NCBI GenBank assembly: GCA_028873275.1
Contig: JAGWLJ010000082.1
Span: 1-6,696, forward strand
Reading direction: 5' to 3'
Length of the DNA stretch: 6,696 nt
Origin: Pseudomonadota bacterium
GTDB lineage: Bacteria > Pseudomonadota > Alphaproteobacteria > Rickettsiales > SXRF01
In this document: piece after piece, positions 1 to 5,306 of the stretch
Layout of the letters: every line of letters starts with the position of its first letter
Position numbering within the stretch: the first letter of the stretch is position 1
Program-made: the position numbers and the translations under genes
Notes under the pieces: generated by a model
What the model was told of the DNA's origin: nothing
The model's database searches: none
What the model saw: the letters and a program-made list of their open reading frames with translations, nothing else

Positions 1-10
1 CCAAACTTTC

Positions 11-841
11 CTATAACCCCTTCCGCAGCTTCTCCATCGCCCGGTAATCCGTGAGGTTGAGGCAGAGCGGCGTGACGGTGATATAACCCTTCGCCAGCAG
101 GTCGATATCGACATCGGGCTTGGCCGCCTTGTCCTCGCGGTCACCGCCTATCCAGAAATACGGGCGCCCGCGCGGATCCAGCCGCTCGAGAAACGACACC
201 CCCACCAGCCTTTTGCCCTGCGGGCAGACGCGCACGCCCTTCACTTTGTCGGCCGCGCAATCGGGGAAATTGATGTTGATCAGCGTGTCCCTGGGCCAGC
301 CGATGGCGATCAGCTTTTTAATCAGTGCCGGGGCGTGCTGCTCTGCCGTTGCCCAGTGCATGCGGTCGCGATCGCCGATCTGGCTCAGGGCGATCGACGG
401 CACGTCGAGAATCGTTCCCTCCATGGCCGCCGCCACGGTGCCCGAATAAGTCACGTCATCGCCCACATTTGAGCCGTTATTGACGCCGGAGAGGACAAGG
501 TTCACTCCTCCCCCCGTAGGGGGGAGGCTGGGAGGGGGGCTTGATTTCTCCGCGCTATCCGCCCCCACCCTGACCCTCCCCCTATGGGGGAGGGAATTAG
601 GAATAATCTCGCTCAACCCCAGTAGCACGCAATCCGTGGGCGTACCGCTGACGGCATAGCGCTTGGCCGACACCTTACGCACGCGAACCGGCAGCGAAAG
701 CGTCAGCGAATGCGCCGCACCGCTCTGCTCCATCTCCGGCGCCACCACCCACACATCGTCGGACAAAGTTTTGGCAATGCGCTCCAGCACCTTGAGTCCC
801 GGCGCATGAATGCCGTCATCGTTAGAAACGAGGATTCTCAT
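11..841 (-). CDS. surE: 5'/3'-nucleotidase SurE with an in-frame palindromic-repeat insertion
   Basis: SurE is a cytosolic metal-dependent phosphatase that dephosphorylates nucleoside 5'- and 3'-monophosphates (in some species also short polyphosphate). Family signatures are clear: N-terminal SNDDG with metal ligands D8 and D9, the QSG loop with S40, SGTPTDCV at about 65-72, and [29 protein letters not shown] core from S118 with N121/N125 near the metal site. Length is 276 aa against about 250 for typical members. The excess is a stretch at about residues 81-113 (bases 503-601), between the helix after the GTPTDC motif and the strand LVLSGVN, where relatives have only a few residues. That stretch is encoded by a pair of inverted palindromic repeats. 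Flanking motifs are intact and in frame, so the protein may still fold, with a Pro/Gly-rich surface loop. The ATG overlaps the serS stop as ATGA, with no strong Shine-Dalgarno, suggesting translational coupling. In related genomes pcm often follows; here the window ends. Confidence 0.95.
   Translation of the reverse strand: MRILVSNDDGIHAPGLKVLERIAKTLSDDVWVVAPEMEQSGAAHSLTLSLPVRVRKVSAKRYAVSGTPTDCVLLGLSEIIPNSLPHRGRVRVGADSAEKSSPPPSLPPTGGGVNLVLSGVNNGSNVGDDVTYSGTVAAAMEGTILDVPSIALSQIGDRDRMHWATAEQHAPALIKKLIAIGWPRDTLININFPDCAADKVKGVRVCPQGKRLVGVSFLERLDPRGRPYFWIGGDREDKAAKPDVDIDLLAKGYITVTPLCLNLTDYRAMEKLRKGL
502..601. repeat. Composite REP/BIME-like palindromic element inside surE (copy 1)
   Basis: Two GC-rich hairpin units face each other. 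The left unit has arms CCTCCCCCC (507-515) and GGGGGGAGG (519-527) around a GTA loop, then a 13-base tail (528-540). A 20-base spacer (541-560) follows. The right unit is inverted: tail 561-573, then arms CCCTCCCCC (574-582) and GGGGGAGGG (586-594) around TAT. Both stems are 9 bp and perfect. The tails differ by type: the left ends in GGGAGGGGGGC, while the right, read on the other strand, ends in GGGTGGGGGC. The same two variants make up the element at 2852-2952 in the reverse orientation. The arrangement resembles enterobacterial BIMEs, which pair two REP variants head to head. Exact ends are uncertain; AAT just outside the right stem (595-597) recurs in the other copy. It carries no gene of its own, so it would depend on a transposase elsewhere if mobile. 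Confidence 0.88.
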
Positions 842-2103
842 GCGCGGATAACATCCATGCCCATATAAGGCCTCAGCGCTTCCGGCACGGTGATGCTCCC
901 GTCGGCATTCTGGTAATTTTCCATGATCGCCACCAGCGTGCGACCGATAGGCAGGCCGGAGCCGTTAAGAGTATGAACGAACTGCGTCTCCTTCGATTGC
1001 TTGCCCTTGAACCGCGCCTTCATGCGCCGCGCCTGGAATGCGCCGCAATTGGAGCAGCTGGAGATTTCGCGGAATGCATTTTGCCCCGGCAGCCAGACTT
1101 CGATGTCGTAGGTTTTCTCCGAGGAAAATCCCATATCGCCCGTGCACAGCAGCATGACGCGGTAGGACAGCCCCAGCTTTTGCAGAATCGCCTCAGCCTG
1201 CCCGGTCATGCGCTCATGCTCCTGCTTCGACTGCTCCGGGTGCGCGATGCTGACCAGCTCGACTTTGGAAAACTGGTGCTGGCGGATCATGCCGCGCGTA
1301 TCCTTTCCCGCCGCCCCGGCCTCGGAGCGGAAACAGGGAGTATAGGCGGTCAGGCGCAGCGGCAGTTTCTCCTCATCCACGATGGAATCCGCCACCAGAT
1401 TGGTCAGCGGCACTTCGGCGGTGGGAATCAGCCAGAAACCATTGGTCGTTTTAAATAAATCCTCACCGAATTTGGGAAGCTGGCCTGTGCCGAACGCTGC
1501 ATTATCGCGCACCAGAAACGGCGGCGCGATTTCCGTATATTCCGCCGCCACGTTCATATCGAGGAAAAAACTAGCCAGCGCGCGCTCCATTCTGGCCAGC
1601 GCGCCTTTCAGCACCACAAAGCGGCTGCCGGAGATTTTAGCCGCCGCCTCGAAATCCATCAGCCCCAGCTTCTCGCCCAGCTCGAAATGCTCTTTGGACT
1701 TAAAGGAAAGCTGCGGCTTGCTGCCCCACTCCCTGACCTGCTTGTTATCTTTTTCATCCCTGCCCTGCGGCACATCTTCCGCCGGGATGTTGGGCAAACT
1801 TTCAAGTATTCCATTTAATTTGCCCTCCGCCTCAGCTAACTGCTTTTCAGTAATTTCAACCCCTGCTCCAGCAATTTGCAGCTTAAGGGATTCTGCCTTT
1901 TCTTTATCGCCTTGAGCCATGGCGATGCCAATTTCCTTGGCCAACCTATTTTTCTGGCTCTGCCATTCCTGTACTTCTGTTTGGAGCCTGCGCTTTTCCG
2001 CGTCCAGCCGCAGAATCTCCGCCGATTGCGGCGGCAGCCCGCGCCTCTTCATGCCTTCGTCAAAGGCTTCCGGATTGGCTCGTATCCATTTGATATCGTG
2101 CAT
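838..2103 (-). CDS. serS: Seryl-tRNA synthetase (class II)
   Basis: SerRS charges tRNA-Ser (and tRNA-Sec where present) with serine through seryl-adenylate. The 421-residue product has the standard layout: an N-terminal two-helix coiled-coil arm (about 25-105) that grips the long variable arm of the tRNA, then the class II catalytic core. Visible core elements are the TAE serine-binding segment in [13 protein letters not shown], motif 2 with [22 protein letters not shown], and motif 3 with [18 protein letters not shown], followed by [11 protein letters not shown] start at the ATG at 2101-2103 ([14 protein letters not shown]), which matches the family N-terminus and has an AGAGAGAAG Shine-Dalgarno a few bases upstream. 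A start at 2181 would add 26 residues of antisense-like Cys/Phe/Arg-rich sequence read out of the tatC frame. The first 44 bases overlap tatC and the stop overlaps surE as ATGA. Codons in the arm at about 1790-1990 are richer in A/T than elsewhere. Confidence 0.97.
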   Translation of the reverse strand: MHDIKWIRANPEAFDEGMKRRGLPPQSAEILRLDAEKRRLQTEVQEWQSQKNRLAKEIGIAMAQGDKEKAESLKLQIAGAGVEITEKQLAEAEGKLNGILESLPNIPAEDVPQGRDEKDNKQVREWGSKPQLSFKSKEHFELGEKLGLMDFEAAAKISGSRFVVLKGALARMERALASFFLDMNVAAEYTEIAPPFLVRDNAAFGTGQLPKFGEDLFKTTNGFWLIPTAEVPLTNLVADSIVDEEKLPLRLTAYTPCFRSEAGAAGKDTRGMIRQHQFSKVELVSIAHPEQSKQEHERMTGQAEAILQKLGLSYRVMLLCTGDMGFSSEKTYDIEVWLPGQNAFREISSCSNCGAFQARRMKARFKGKQSKETQFVHTLNGSGLPIGRTLVAIMENYQNADGSITVPEALRPYMGMDVIRA

Positions 2104-2851
2104 CGGCTTCTCTCTTTTCGACGTGCTTGCAAAACAAAATCGATACCTCATACAACAGGTACAGGGGAACCGAAAGGGCAATCTGGCTGAAGATATCGGG
2201 CGGGGTGACGAAGGCGGCGACGGTGACGATCAGCACGATGGCATAGCGCCGCCCGCGTTTCAGCGTTTCGAGCCTGACCAGCCCGGCCTTGACCAGCAAC
2301 ACCAGAATCACCGGCAGCTGGAACGACAGGCCGAAGGCGATCATGAGGTGCATGACAATCGTCAGGTAATCGCCGACGCGGGCTTCCAGCTGAATGGGCA
2401 GTCCGCCGGCGGTAGCCGGGGCCTCAAAACTCAGGAAAAACCGCCACGCCGCCGGGAAAATCACGTAATAGGCAAAGGCCGCGCCCAGCAGGAACAACGT
2501 CGGCGCGGCGACGAGATAGGGAATCAGCGCCCTGCGCTCGCCCTTATAAAGTCCCGGGGCGAGAAAGCCATAAAGCTGCGCCGCGATCACCGGAAAGGAG
2601 ACAAAAAACCCCGCGAACAGGGCCAGCTTGAGATAAGAAACAAAAGCCTCGGTCAGCCCGGTATAGATCAGCCGCCGGTGCTCGGGATTGGCGAATGCCT
2701 CGGCCAGCGGGCGCACCAGAAAGGCGTAAATATGGTCGGCCACCATATAGCATGCGATGGTGGCGGCGAAGAACACCAGCATGCAGGTGATCAGCCGCCG
2801 CCTGAGTTCGATCAGGTGCTCGACAAGGGGTTGCCTGGGGAGGTCGGTCAT
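2060..2851 (-). CDS. tatC: Sec-independent protein translocase TatC
   Basis: TatC is the six-helix inner-membrane core of the twin-arginine translocase. It binds the RR signal peptide with TatB and recruits TatA to export folded proteins. The 263-aa product shows the cytosolic N-terminus [11 protein letters not shown] with E15 and R17 (signal-peptide site), hydrophobic segments at about 20-40, 72-98, 110-135, 160-183, 195-212 and 217-235, and the first cytosolic loop LYKGERR with E105. In segment 4 the sequence is [10 protein letters not shown]178 stands where E. coli has E170. The start ATG overlaps the tatB stop as ATGA. Its Shine-Dalgarno GGGGGAGGG lies in the palindromic element just upstream. 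The 3' end runs 44 bp into serS in a different frame, so the last 15 or so residues are constrained by the serS start. Confidence 0.97.
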   Translation of the reverse strand: MTDLPRQPLVEHLIELRRRLITCMLVFFAATIACYMVADHIYAFLVRPLAEAFANPEHRRLIYTGLTEAFVSYLKLALFAGFFVSFPVIAAQLYGFLAPGLYKGERRALIPYLVAAPTLFLLGAAFAYYVIFPAAWRFFLSFEAPATAGGLPIQLEARVGDYLTIVMHLMIAFGLSFQLPVILVLLVKAGLVRLETLKRGRRYAIVLIVTVAAFVTPPDIFSQIALSVPLYLLYEVSILFCKHVEKREADARYQMDTSQSGSL

Positions 2852-3207
2852 ATTCCCTCCCCCGTAGGGGGAGGGTTAGGGTGGGGGCTGACTTGATCAG
2901 GCTGTTCCATGCTGCGCCCCCCTCCTAACCTCCCCCCTACGGGGGGAGGAATAGAATACGCCTCATACATCTTCCCGTCATCGCCCCGGATCATCTTCAC
3001 TTCGCTGTCGAATGCCTCAGCCGTTTCCTTGAGGCCGGATTCGCGGGAGAGCTCGTCGAAGGCCTGGCGCACCTCGCCGGTCAGCGAGCGCAGCGCGCGC
3101 AGGGCTTTGGCGACGGCCTTGACCACCACCGGCAGCTCTTTAGGGCCGATGAACACCACGGCGACCACGACGATCAGCGCCAGCTCGGCGAAGGAAAAAT
3201 CCAGCAT
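2848..3207 (-). CDS. tatB: Sec-independent protein translocase TatB, C-terminus built from a palindromic repeat
   Basis: TatB is the single-span, N-out membrane subunit that forms the RR-signal receptor with TatC. The 119-aa product begins MLDFSFAELALIVVV, has E8 and G21-P22 at the hinge as in characterised TatB proteins, then an amphipathic helix (about 25-55) and a charged helical stretch to about residue 84, ending in the alphaproteobacterial-style MIRGDDGKMYEAY. From residue 86 the chain is entirely encoded by the composite repeat at 2852-2952: Pro/Gly-rich text such as [13 protein letters not shown], with the TGA just past the repeat edge. The native end of the gene has apparently been replaced or extended by the insertion. 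TatB C-termini are variable, so function is probably kept. The ATG is preceded by GAGG with 7-base spacing (3215-3218), right beside the 64-bp palindrome that separates it from tatA. The stop overlaps the tatC start as ATGA. Confidence 0.95.
   Translation of the reverse strand: MLDFSFAELALIVVVAVVFIGPKELPVVVKAVAKALRALRSLTGEVRQAFDELSRESGLKETAEAFDSEVKMIRGDDGKMYEAYSIPPPVGGRLGGGRSMEQPDQVSPHPNPPPTGEGI
2849..2875 (-). promoter_or_regulatory. tatC ribosome binding site inside a repeat-derived hairpin
   Basis: On the coding strand the 3' arm of the 9-bp hairpin (2855-2863 read on minus: GGGGGAGGG) sits three bases before the tatC ATG and is the only Shine-Dalgarno candidate. The complementary 5' arm (2867-2875) pairs with it perfectly across a 3-base loop, so in free mRNA the site would be hidden. 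Ribosomes finishing tatB, whose stop overlaps the tatC ATG, would open the hairpin. The sequence facts are direct; control by translational coupling is inference. Confidence 0.55.
2852..2952. repeat. Composite REP/BIME-like palindromic element at the tatB/tatC junction (copy 2)
   Basis: Same architecture as the element inside surE, but inverted. The left unit has arms CCCTCCCCC (2855-2863) and GGGGGAGGG (2867-2875) around GTA, with tail 2876-2888. The spacer is 2889-2915 (27 bases). The right unit has tail 2916-2928, then arms CCTCCCCCC (2929-2937) and GGGGGGAGG (2941-2949) around TAC. ATT lies outside the left stem (2852-2854) and AAT outside the right (2950-2952). The CCCTCCCCC/GGGTGGGGGC variant is on the left here and on the right in surE, so the whole composite is flipped relative to that copy. 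Spacers are not clearly conserved apart from a TTGAT near the left tail in both. The element is read through by tatB as residues 86-119. Confidence 0.88.
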
Positions 3208-3216
3208 CTTCTTACC

Positions 3217-3280
3217 TCGTCATTCCCGCGAAGGCGGGAATCTATTCGCGAATGGATCCCCGCCTTCGCGGGGATGACGA
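3217..3280. repeat. 64-bp near-perfect palindrome between tatA and tatB
   Basis: Two 30-base arms (3217-3246 and 3251-3280) are inverted copies with 27 of 30 positions matching, around a CGCG centre. Each arm contains its own smaller palindrome (ATTCCCGCG-AAG-type core with CGCGAAGGCG), and the outer ends are TCGTCAT and ATGACGA. The element fills 64 of the 73 bases between the tatA stop and the tatB start. It abuts the tatA stop codon exactly (3281) and ends next to the tatB Shine-Dalgarno. The CGTCATTCCCGCGAAGGCGGGAAT motif type recurs as an interspersed repeat in many bacterial genomes, which is recalled knowledge and not checked here. As RNA it would form a long hairpin within the tat message and could alter the TatA:TatB ratio by mRNA processing. 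Confidence 0.9.
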
Positions 3281-3439
3281 TTACTTATCCTTGCTTGCCT
3301 CTTCCTCACCCTTGAGCCCCTCGCGCAGGTTGCGGATGCCCTTGCCGACATCGCCCATCACCTTGGGCAGCTTGCCGGCGCCGAAGAGAATAAACACCAC
3401 GATCAGCACCAGCAGCAAATGCCAGAAACTTAGACCCAT
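3281..3439 (-). CDS. tatA: Sec-independent protein translocase TatA (52 aa)
   Basis: TatA oligomers form the pore or membrane-thinning patch of the twin-arginine pathway. The product starts MGLSFWHLLLVLIVVFILFG, giving one N-terminal membrane span (about 5-20). The hinge AGKLP follows, then an amphipathic helix KVMGDVGKGIRNLREGLKG, with a short acidic/basic tail EEEASKDK. At 52 residues it is at the short end of the family (often 60-90), but Rickettsia-type TatA proteins are similarly short and the tail looks like a natural end. The FG motif before the helix and the lack of the TatB-type E8 identify it as TatA. The start has a good Shine-Dalgarno, AAGGA at 3446-3450, six bases from ATG. A 72-base gap upstream and a candidate promoter suggest the tatABC-serS-surE block can be transcribed from here. 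Confidence 0.95.
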   Translation of the reverse strand: MGLSFWHLLLVLIVVFILFGAGKLPKVMGDVGKGIRNLREGLKGEEEASKDK

Positions 3440-3470
3440 AGGATTTCCTTTCTAAAATATGCGATACGCT

Positions 3471-3498
3471 ACTGTAATAGGATGAGCGGTCGGGTCAA
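3471..3498 (-). promoter_or_regulatory. Candidate sigma-70-type promoter upstream of tatA
   Basis: Read on the minus strand, TTGACC (3493-3498, 5 of 6 to the -35 consensus) is followed after 16 bases by TACAGT (3471-3476, 4 of 6 to the -10 consensus). It lies in the only gap of this size without a repeat, about 30 bases before the tatA ATG. The -10 match is modest and such matches arise by chance, so this is a weak call. Confidence 0.3.
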
Positions 3499-3511
3499 GG
3501 GCGGACGGGCA

Positions 3512-4195
3512 TTATTTCAGCGTATCCTCCGCGCTGCCGTTCCCCGTCGCCCCCATCACCTGCTCCAGGAGCCAGGTGGCCGGCCGGCCGATGACATGCT
3601 GAGCCAGGTCAAAGCCCAGCAGCGGCGGCACCAGCAGCCCCAGCAGCACGATCACTATGCCATAACGCTCCAGCCGGTCGAAAGCCCGCCGTAAGCCGCC
3701 GGACAGCAGCGAGGCCACTACCCGCCCGCCGTCCAGCGGCAGGATGGGGATCAGGTTGAACACCGCCAGCACGCAGTTGATCATCAGCGAGCGGTACAGG
3801 TTGAGGAACAGCCACGGCGCCTGCTCCGGCGTCATCACGGCTTCCAGGTGCAGCAGCAGCCCGCTGATCAGCGCCAGCAAAACGTTGGTGCCCGGCCCGG
3901 CCATCGCCACCATGAACATGCCCAGCCGGGGCGGCGTCAGGTTGCGGAAATTGACCGGCACCGGCCGTGCATAGCCGAACAGCACGGGCGAGCGTAGCAA
4001 GAGCAGGAGAGCGGGCAAAATAATCGTCCCGAAGCGGTCGATATGCCTCAGCGGATTGAAGCTGATGCGGCCCATAGCGCGGGCGGTATGATCGCCGAAA
4101 CGCTCGGCCATCCAGCCGTGCGCCGCCTCGTGCAGCGTCACCGCCAGCACCACCGGGATCACCCAGGCCGAAGCATCGAACAACCAGTCGGGCAT
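3512..4195 (-). CDS. Site-2 protease family intramembrane metalloprotease (peptidase M50)
   Basis: Predicted polytopic zinc protease that cleaves substrates within the membrane, of the compact PDZ-less SpoIVFB/YwhC-like type (COG1994-style). The 227-aa chain shows HEAAH at 22-26 (two zinc-ligand His and the catalytic Glu) in the first hydrophobic segment, the family-typical GYARPVPVNFRNL at 74-86, AGPGTNVLLAL near 99-109, and FNLIPILPLDGGRV with D155 as the third zinc ligand. All catalytic residues are present. Several membrane spans are visible (about 8-28, 55-75, 93-115, 135-160, 180-195). The ATG at 4193-4195 fits the family N-terminus, and AGGAG lies very close upstream. The substrate is not predictable. 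It occupies the place between nagZ and tatA where alphaproteobacteria of this gene order usually carry scpA-scpB. Confidence 0.92.
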   Translation of the reverse strand: MPDWLFDASAWVIPVVLAVTLHEAAHGWMAERFGDHTARAMGRISFNPLRHIDRFGTIILPALLLLLRSPVLFGYARPVPVNFRNLTPPRLGMFMVAMAGPGTNVLLALISGLLLHLEAVMTPEQAPWLFLNLYRSLMINCVLAVFNLIPILPLDGGRVVASLLSGGLRRAFDRLERYGIVIVLLGLLVPPLLGFDLAQHVIGRPATWLLEQVMGATGNGSAEDTLK

Positions 4196-4209
4196 ACTCT
4201 CCTATCGTT

Positions 4210-4249
4210 ATCCTGTGGCACGCCGAAGGCGTGAGCACAGGATTTTTTT
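4210..4249. repeat. Hairpin repeat with plus-strand T-tract between the M50 gene and nagZ
   Basis: ATCCTGTG (4210-4217) pairs with CACAGGAT (4236-4243), and inside it CACGCC (4219-4224) pairs with GGCGTG (4228-4233) around a GAA loop. Seven T follow at 4243-4249. It looks like an intrinsic terminator, but only for plus-strand transcription, and no plus-strand gene is supported. For the real minus-strand genes the T-tract lies on the wrong side. The ATCCTGYG ends are shared with the next hairpin, so I read this as a member of an interspersed repeat family more than a terminator. Confidence 0.65.
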
Positions 4250-4261
4250 CATGTAGCTAAG

Positions 4262-4298
4262 ATCCTGCGCCTTCGCTTCGCTACGCGCAGGATGACAG
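4262..4298. repeat. Hairpin repeat that supplies the 3' end of nagZ
   Basis: ATCCTGCGC (4262-4270) pairs with GCGCAGGAT (4285-4293), a 9-bp perfect stem around a 14-base loop containing two CTTCG units. It starts 12 bases after the neighbouring hairpin's T-tract and shares its ATCCTGYG ends. The nagZ reading frame enters it, and the last residues LSSCA plus the TAG stop (4281-4283) come from the repeat. Similar TCATCCTGCGC...GCGCAGGAT repeats are known to me from other proteobacterial genomes, but this was not searched. Confidence 0.7.
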
Positions 4299-5300
4299 CA
4301 TGATGTTCAACTCCGCTCTTACCTGCATGGCATCGAACGGCTTCGGCGCTCCTGCGGAGGCCATCGCCGCCTCGGCGCGCTTCAGCCCCTCGCCGGCCAA
4401 CGCGCCGACGCCCTGCATCACCGCCTGCTTATCCTTGAGCGAGCCGTTGCAATGCAGCACCACGTCGCAGCCGGCGGCCAGGGAATCGCGGGCGCGGTCA
4501 GCCAGGTTTCCGGTCAGCGCCTTCATCGCCAGGTCGTCCGACAGCAGCAGGCCATTGAACCCTAGCTCCTCGCGAATCAGGGCGATGACCGTTTTCGATT
4601 GCGTGGCCATAGCATGCGCATCAATGGCTTCGTAGCGTATATGCGCGGTCATGGCCATCGGCAGGTCGGCCAGCGCCTTAAACGGCACGAAATCAGTGGC
4701 GCGCAGCACCTCCAGCGGCTCATGCACCACCGGCAGCTCCTCATGGCTGTCGGCACGCGCGCGGCCATGGCCGGGAATGTGCTTGAGCACGGACACCACA
4801 CCGCTATCGGCCAGTCCCTCCGCCATCGCCCGCGCCAGCGCGATGACCTGCGCCGGTTCCGCGCCAAAGGCCCTGTCGCCAATAATATCATGCGCGCCCT
4901 TAACGGCGAGGTCGGCCAGCGGCGCGCAATCGACAGTGATGCCCAGATCGTACAAATCCTGCGCCATCAGCCGGGCGTTGAGATACGTGGATCTTTTGGC
5001 CTTTTCCGGCTCGCGCTCATATAAGGCGGCGAACACTCCGGCGGGCGGGTATTTGGGCCAGTGCGGCGGCTTCAGGCGCGCCACCCGGCCGCCCTCCTGG
5101 TCGATCAGGATAGGCAGGTGGTCGCGCCCAGTCAGGGATTTCAGCTCGCCGACAATGCGCTTCACCTGCTCCGGGCTGCCGCAATGGCGCGCAAACAGGA
5201 TGAAGCCGAACGGGTTGGCGTCGCGGAAAAAGGCTTTCTCGTTCTCGGAAAGCGCCGCACCCTCGGGATCGAATATGGCAGCGGAATAAGGTGCCGTCAT
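4281..5300 (-). CDS. nagZ: Beta-N-acetylhexosaminidase NagZ (glycoside hydrolase family 3)
   Basis: NagZ is a cytosolic enzyme of peptidoglycan recycling that removes GlcNAc from GlcNAc-1,6-anhydroMurNAc-peptides. In species with inducible AmpC its product feeds the AmpR signal. The 339-residue TIM-barrel protein has the substrate-binding IDQEGGRVARL (about 66-76), the GH3 signature KHIPGHGRARADSH (173-186) with the flexible-loop general acid/base His expected at H186, and the nucleophile D255 in LLLSDDLAMKAL. There is no signal peptide, consistent with cytosolic action. The start lies 6 bases after the SPOR gene stop with no clear Shine-Dalgarno, suggesting reinitiation. The last five residues and stop come from a hairpin repeat, so the native C-terminus was altered by a few residues well away from the active site. 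Confidence 0.96.
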   Translation of the reverse strand: MTAPYSAAIFDPEGAALSENEKAFFRDANPFGFILFARHCGSPEQVKRIVGELKSLTGRDHLPILIDQEGGRVARLKPPHWPKYPPAGVFAALYEREPEKAKRSTYLNARLMAQDLYDLGITVDCAPLADLAVKGAHDIIGDRAFGAEPAQVIALARAMAEGLADSGVVSVLKHIPGHGRARADSHEELPVVHEPLEVLRATDFVPFKALADLPMAMTAHIRYEAIDAHAMATQSKTVIALIREELGFNGLLLSDDLAMKALTGNLADRARDSLAAGCDVVLHCNGSLKDKQAVMQGVGALAGEGLKRAEAAMASAGAPKPFDAMQVRAELNIMLSSCA

Positions 5301-5306
5301 GCCGGT

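Noticed and set aside
502..601. Frameshifted or broken surE pseudogene
   Set aside because: The frame is open across the element and the motifs on both sides are intact and in phase, so an insertion in a functional gene is the simpler reading.
2104..2181. Upstream in-frame start for serS, adding 26 residues
   Set aside because: The extension is Cys/Phe/Arg-rich, lies inside tatC in another frame and has no family match; the ATG at 2101-2103 has a Shine-Dalgarno and the canonical SerRS N-terminus.
1919..2896. Plus-strand open frame of 325 codons
   Set aside because: Antisense to serS and tatC, with low-complexity Gln/Arg/Gly composition and an end within the palindromic element; the minus-strand genes fully explain the region.
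502..2952. CRISPR-like repeats
   Set aside because: Only two widely separated inverted pairs exist, with no regular direct-repeat/spacer array and no cas gene.
3217..3280. Rho-independent terminator after tatA
   Set aside because: A long stem is present but no U-tract follows it on the coding strand, and tatB begins immediately after.
3576..3592. GGCCGGCCGGCC run as a possible site
   Set aside because: It is within the M50 coding sequence and is explained by Gly-Arg-Pro-Ala codons in GC-rich DNA.
4210..4249. Intrinsic terminator for the nagZ transcript
   Set aside because: The T-tract follows the hairpin on the plus strand only; on the coding strand the hairpin is preceded by A7 and followed by no U-run.
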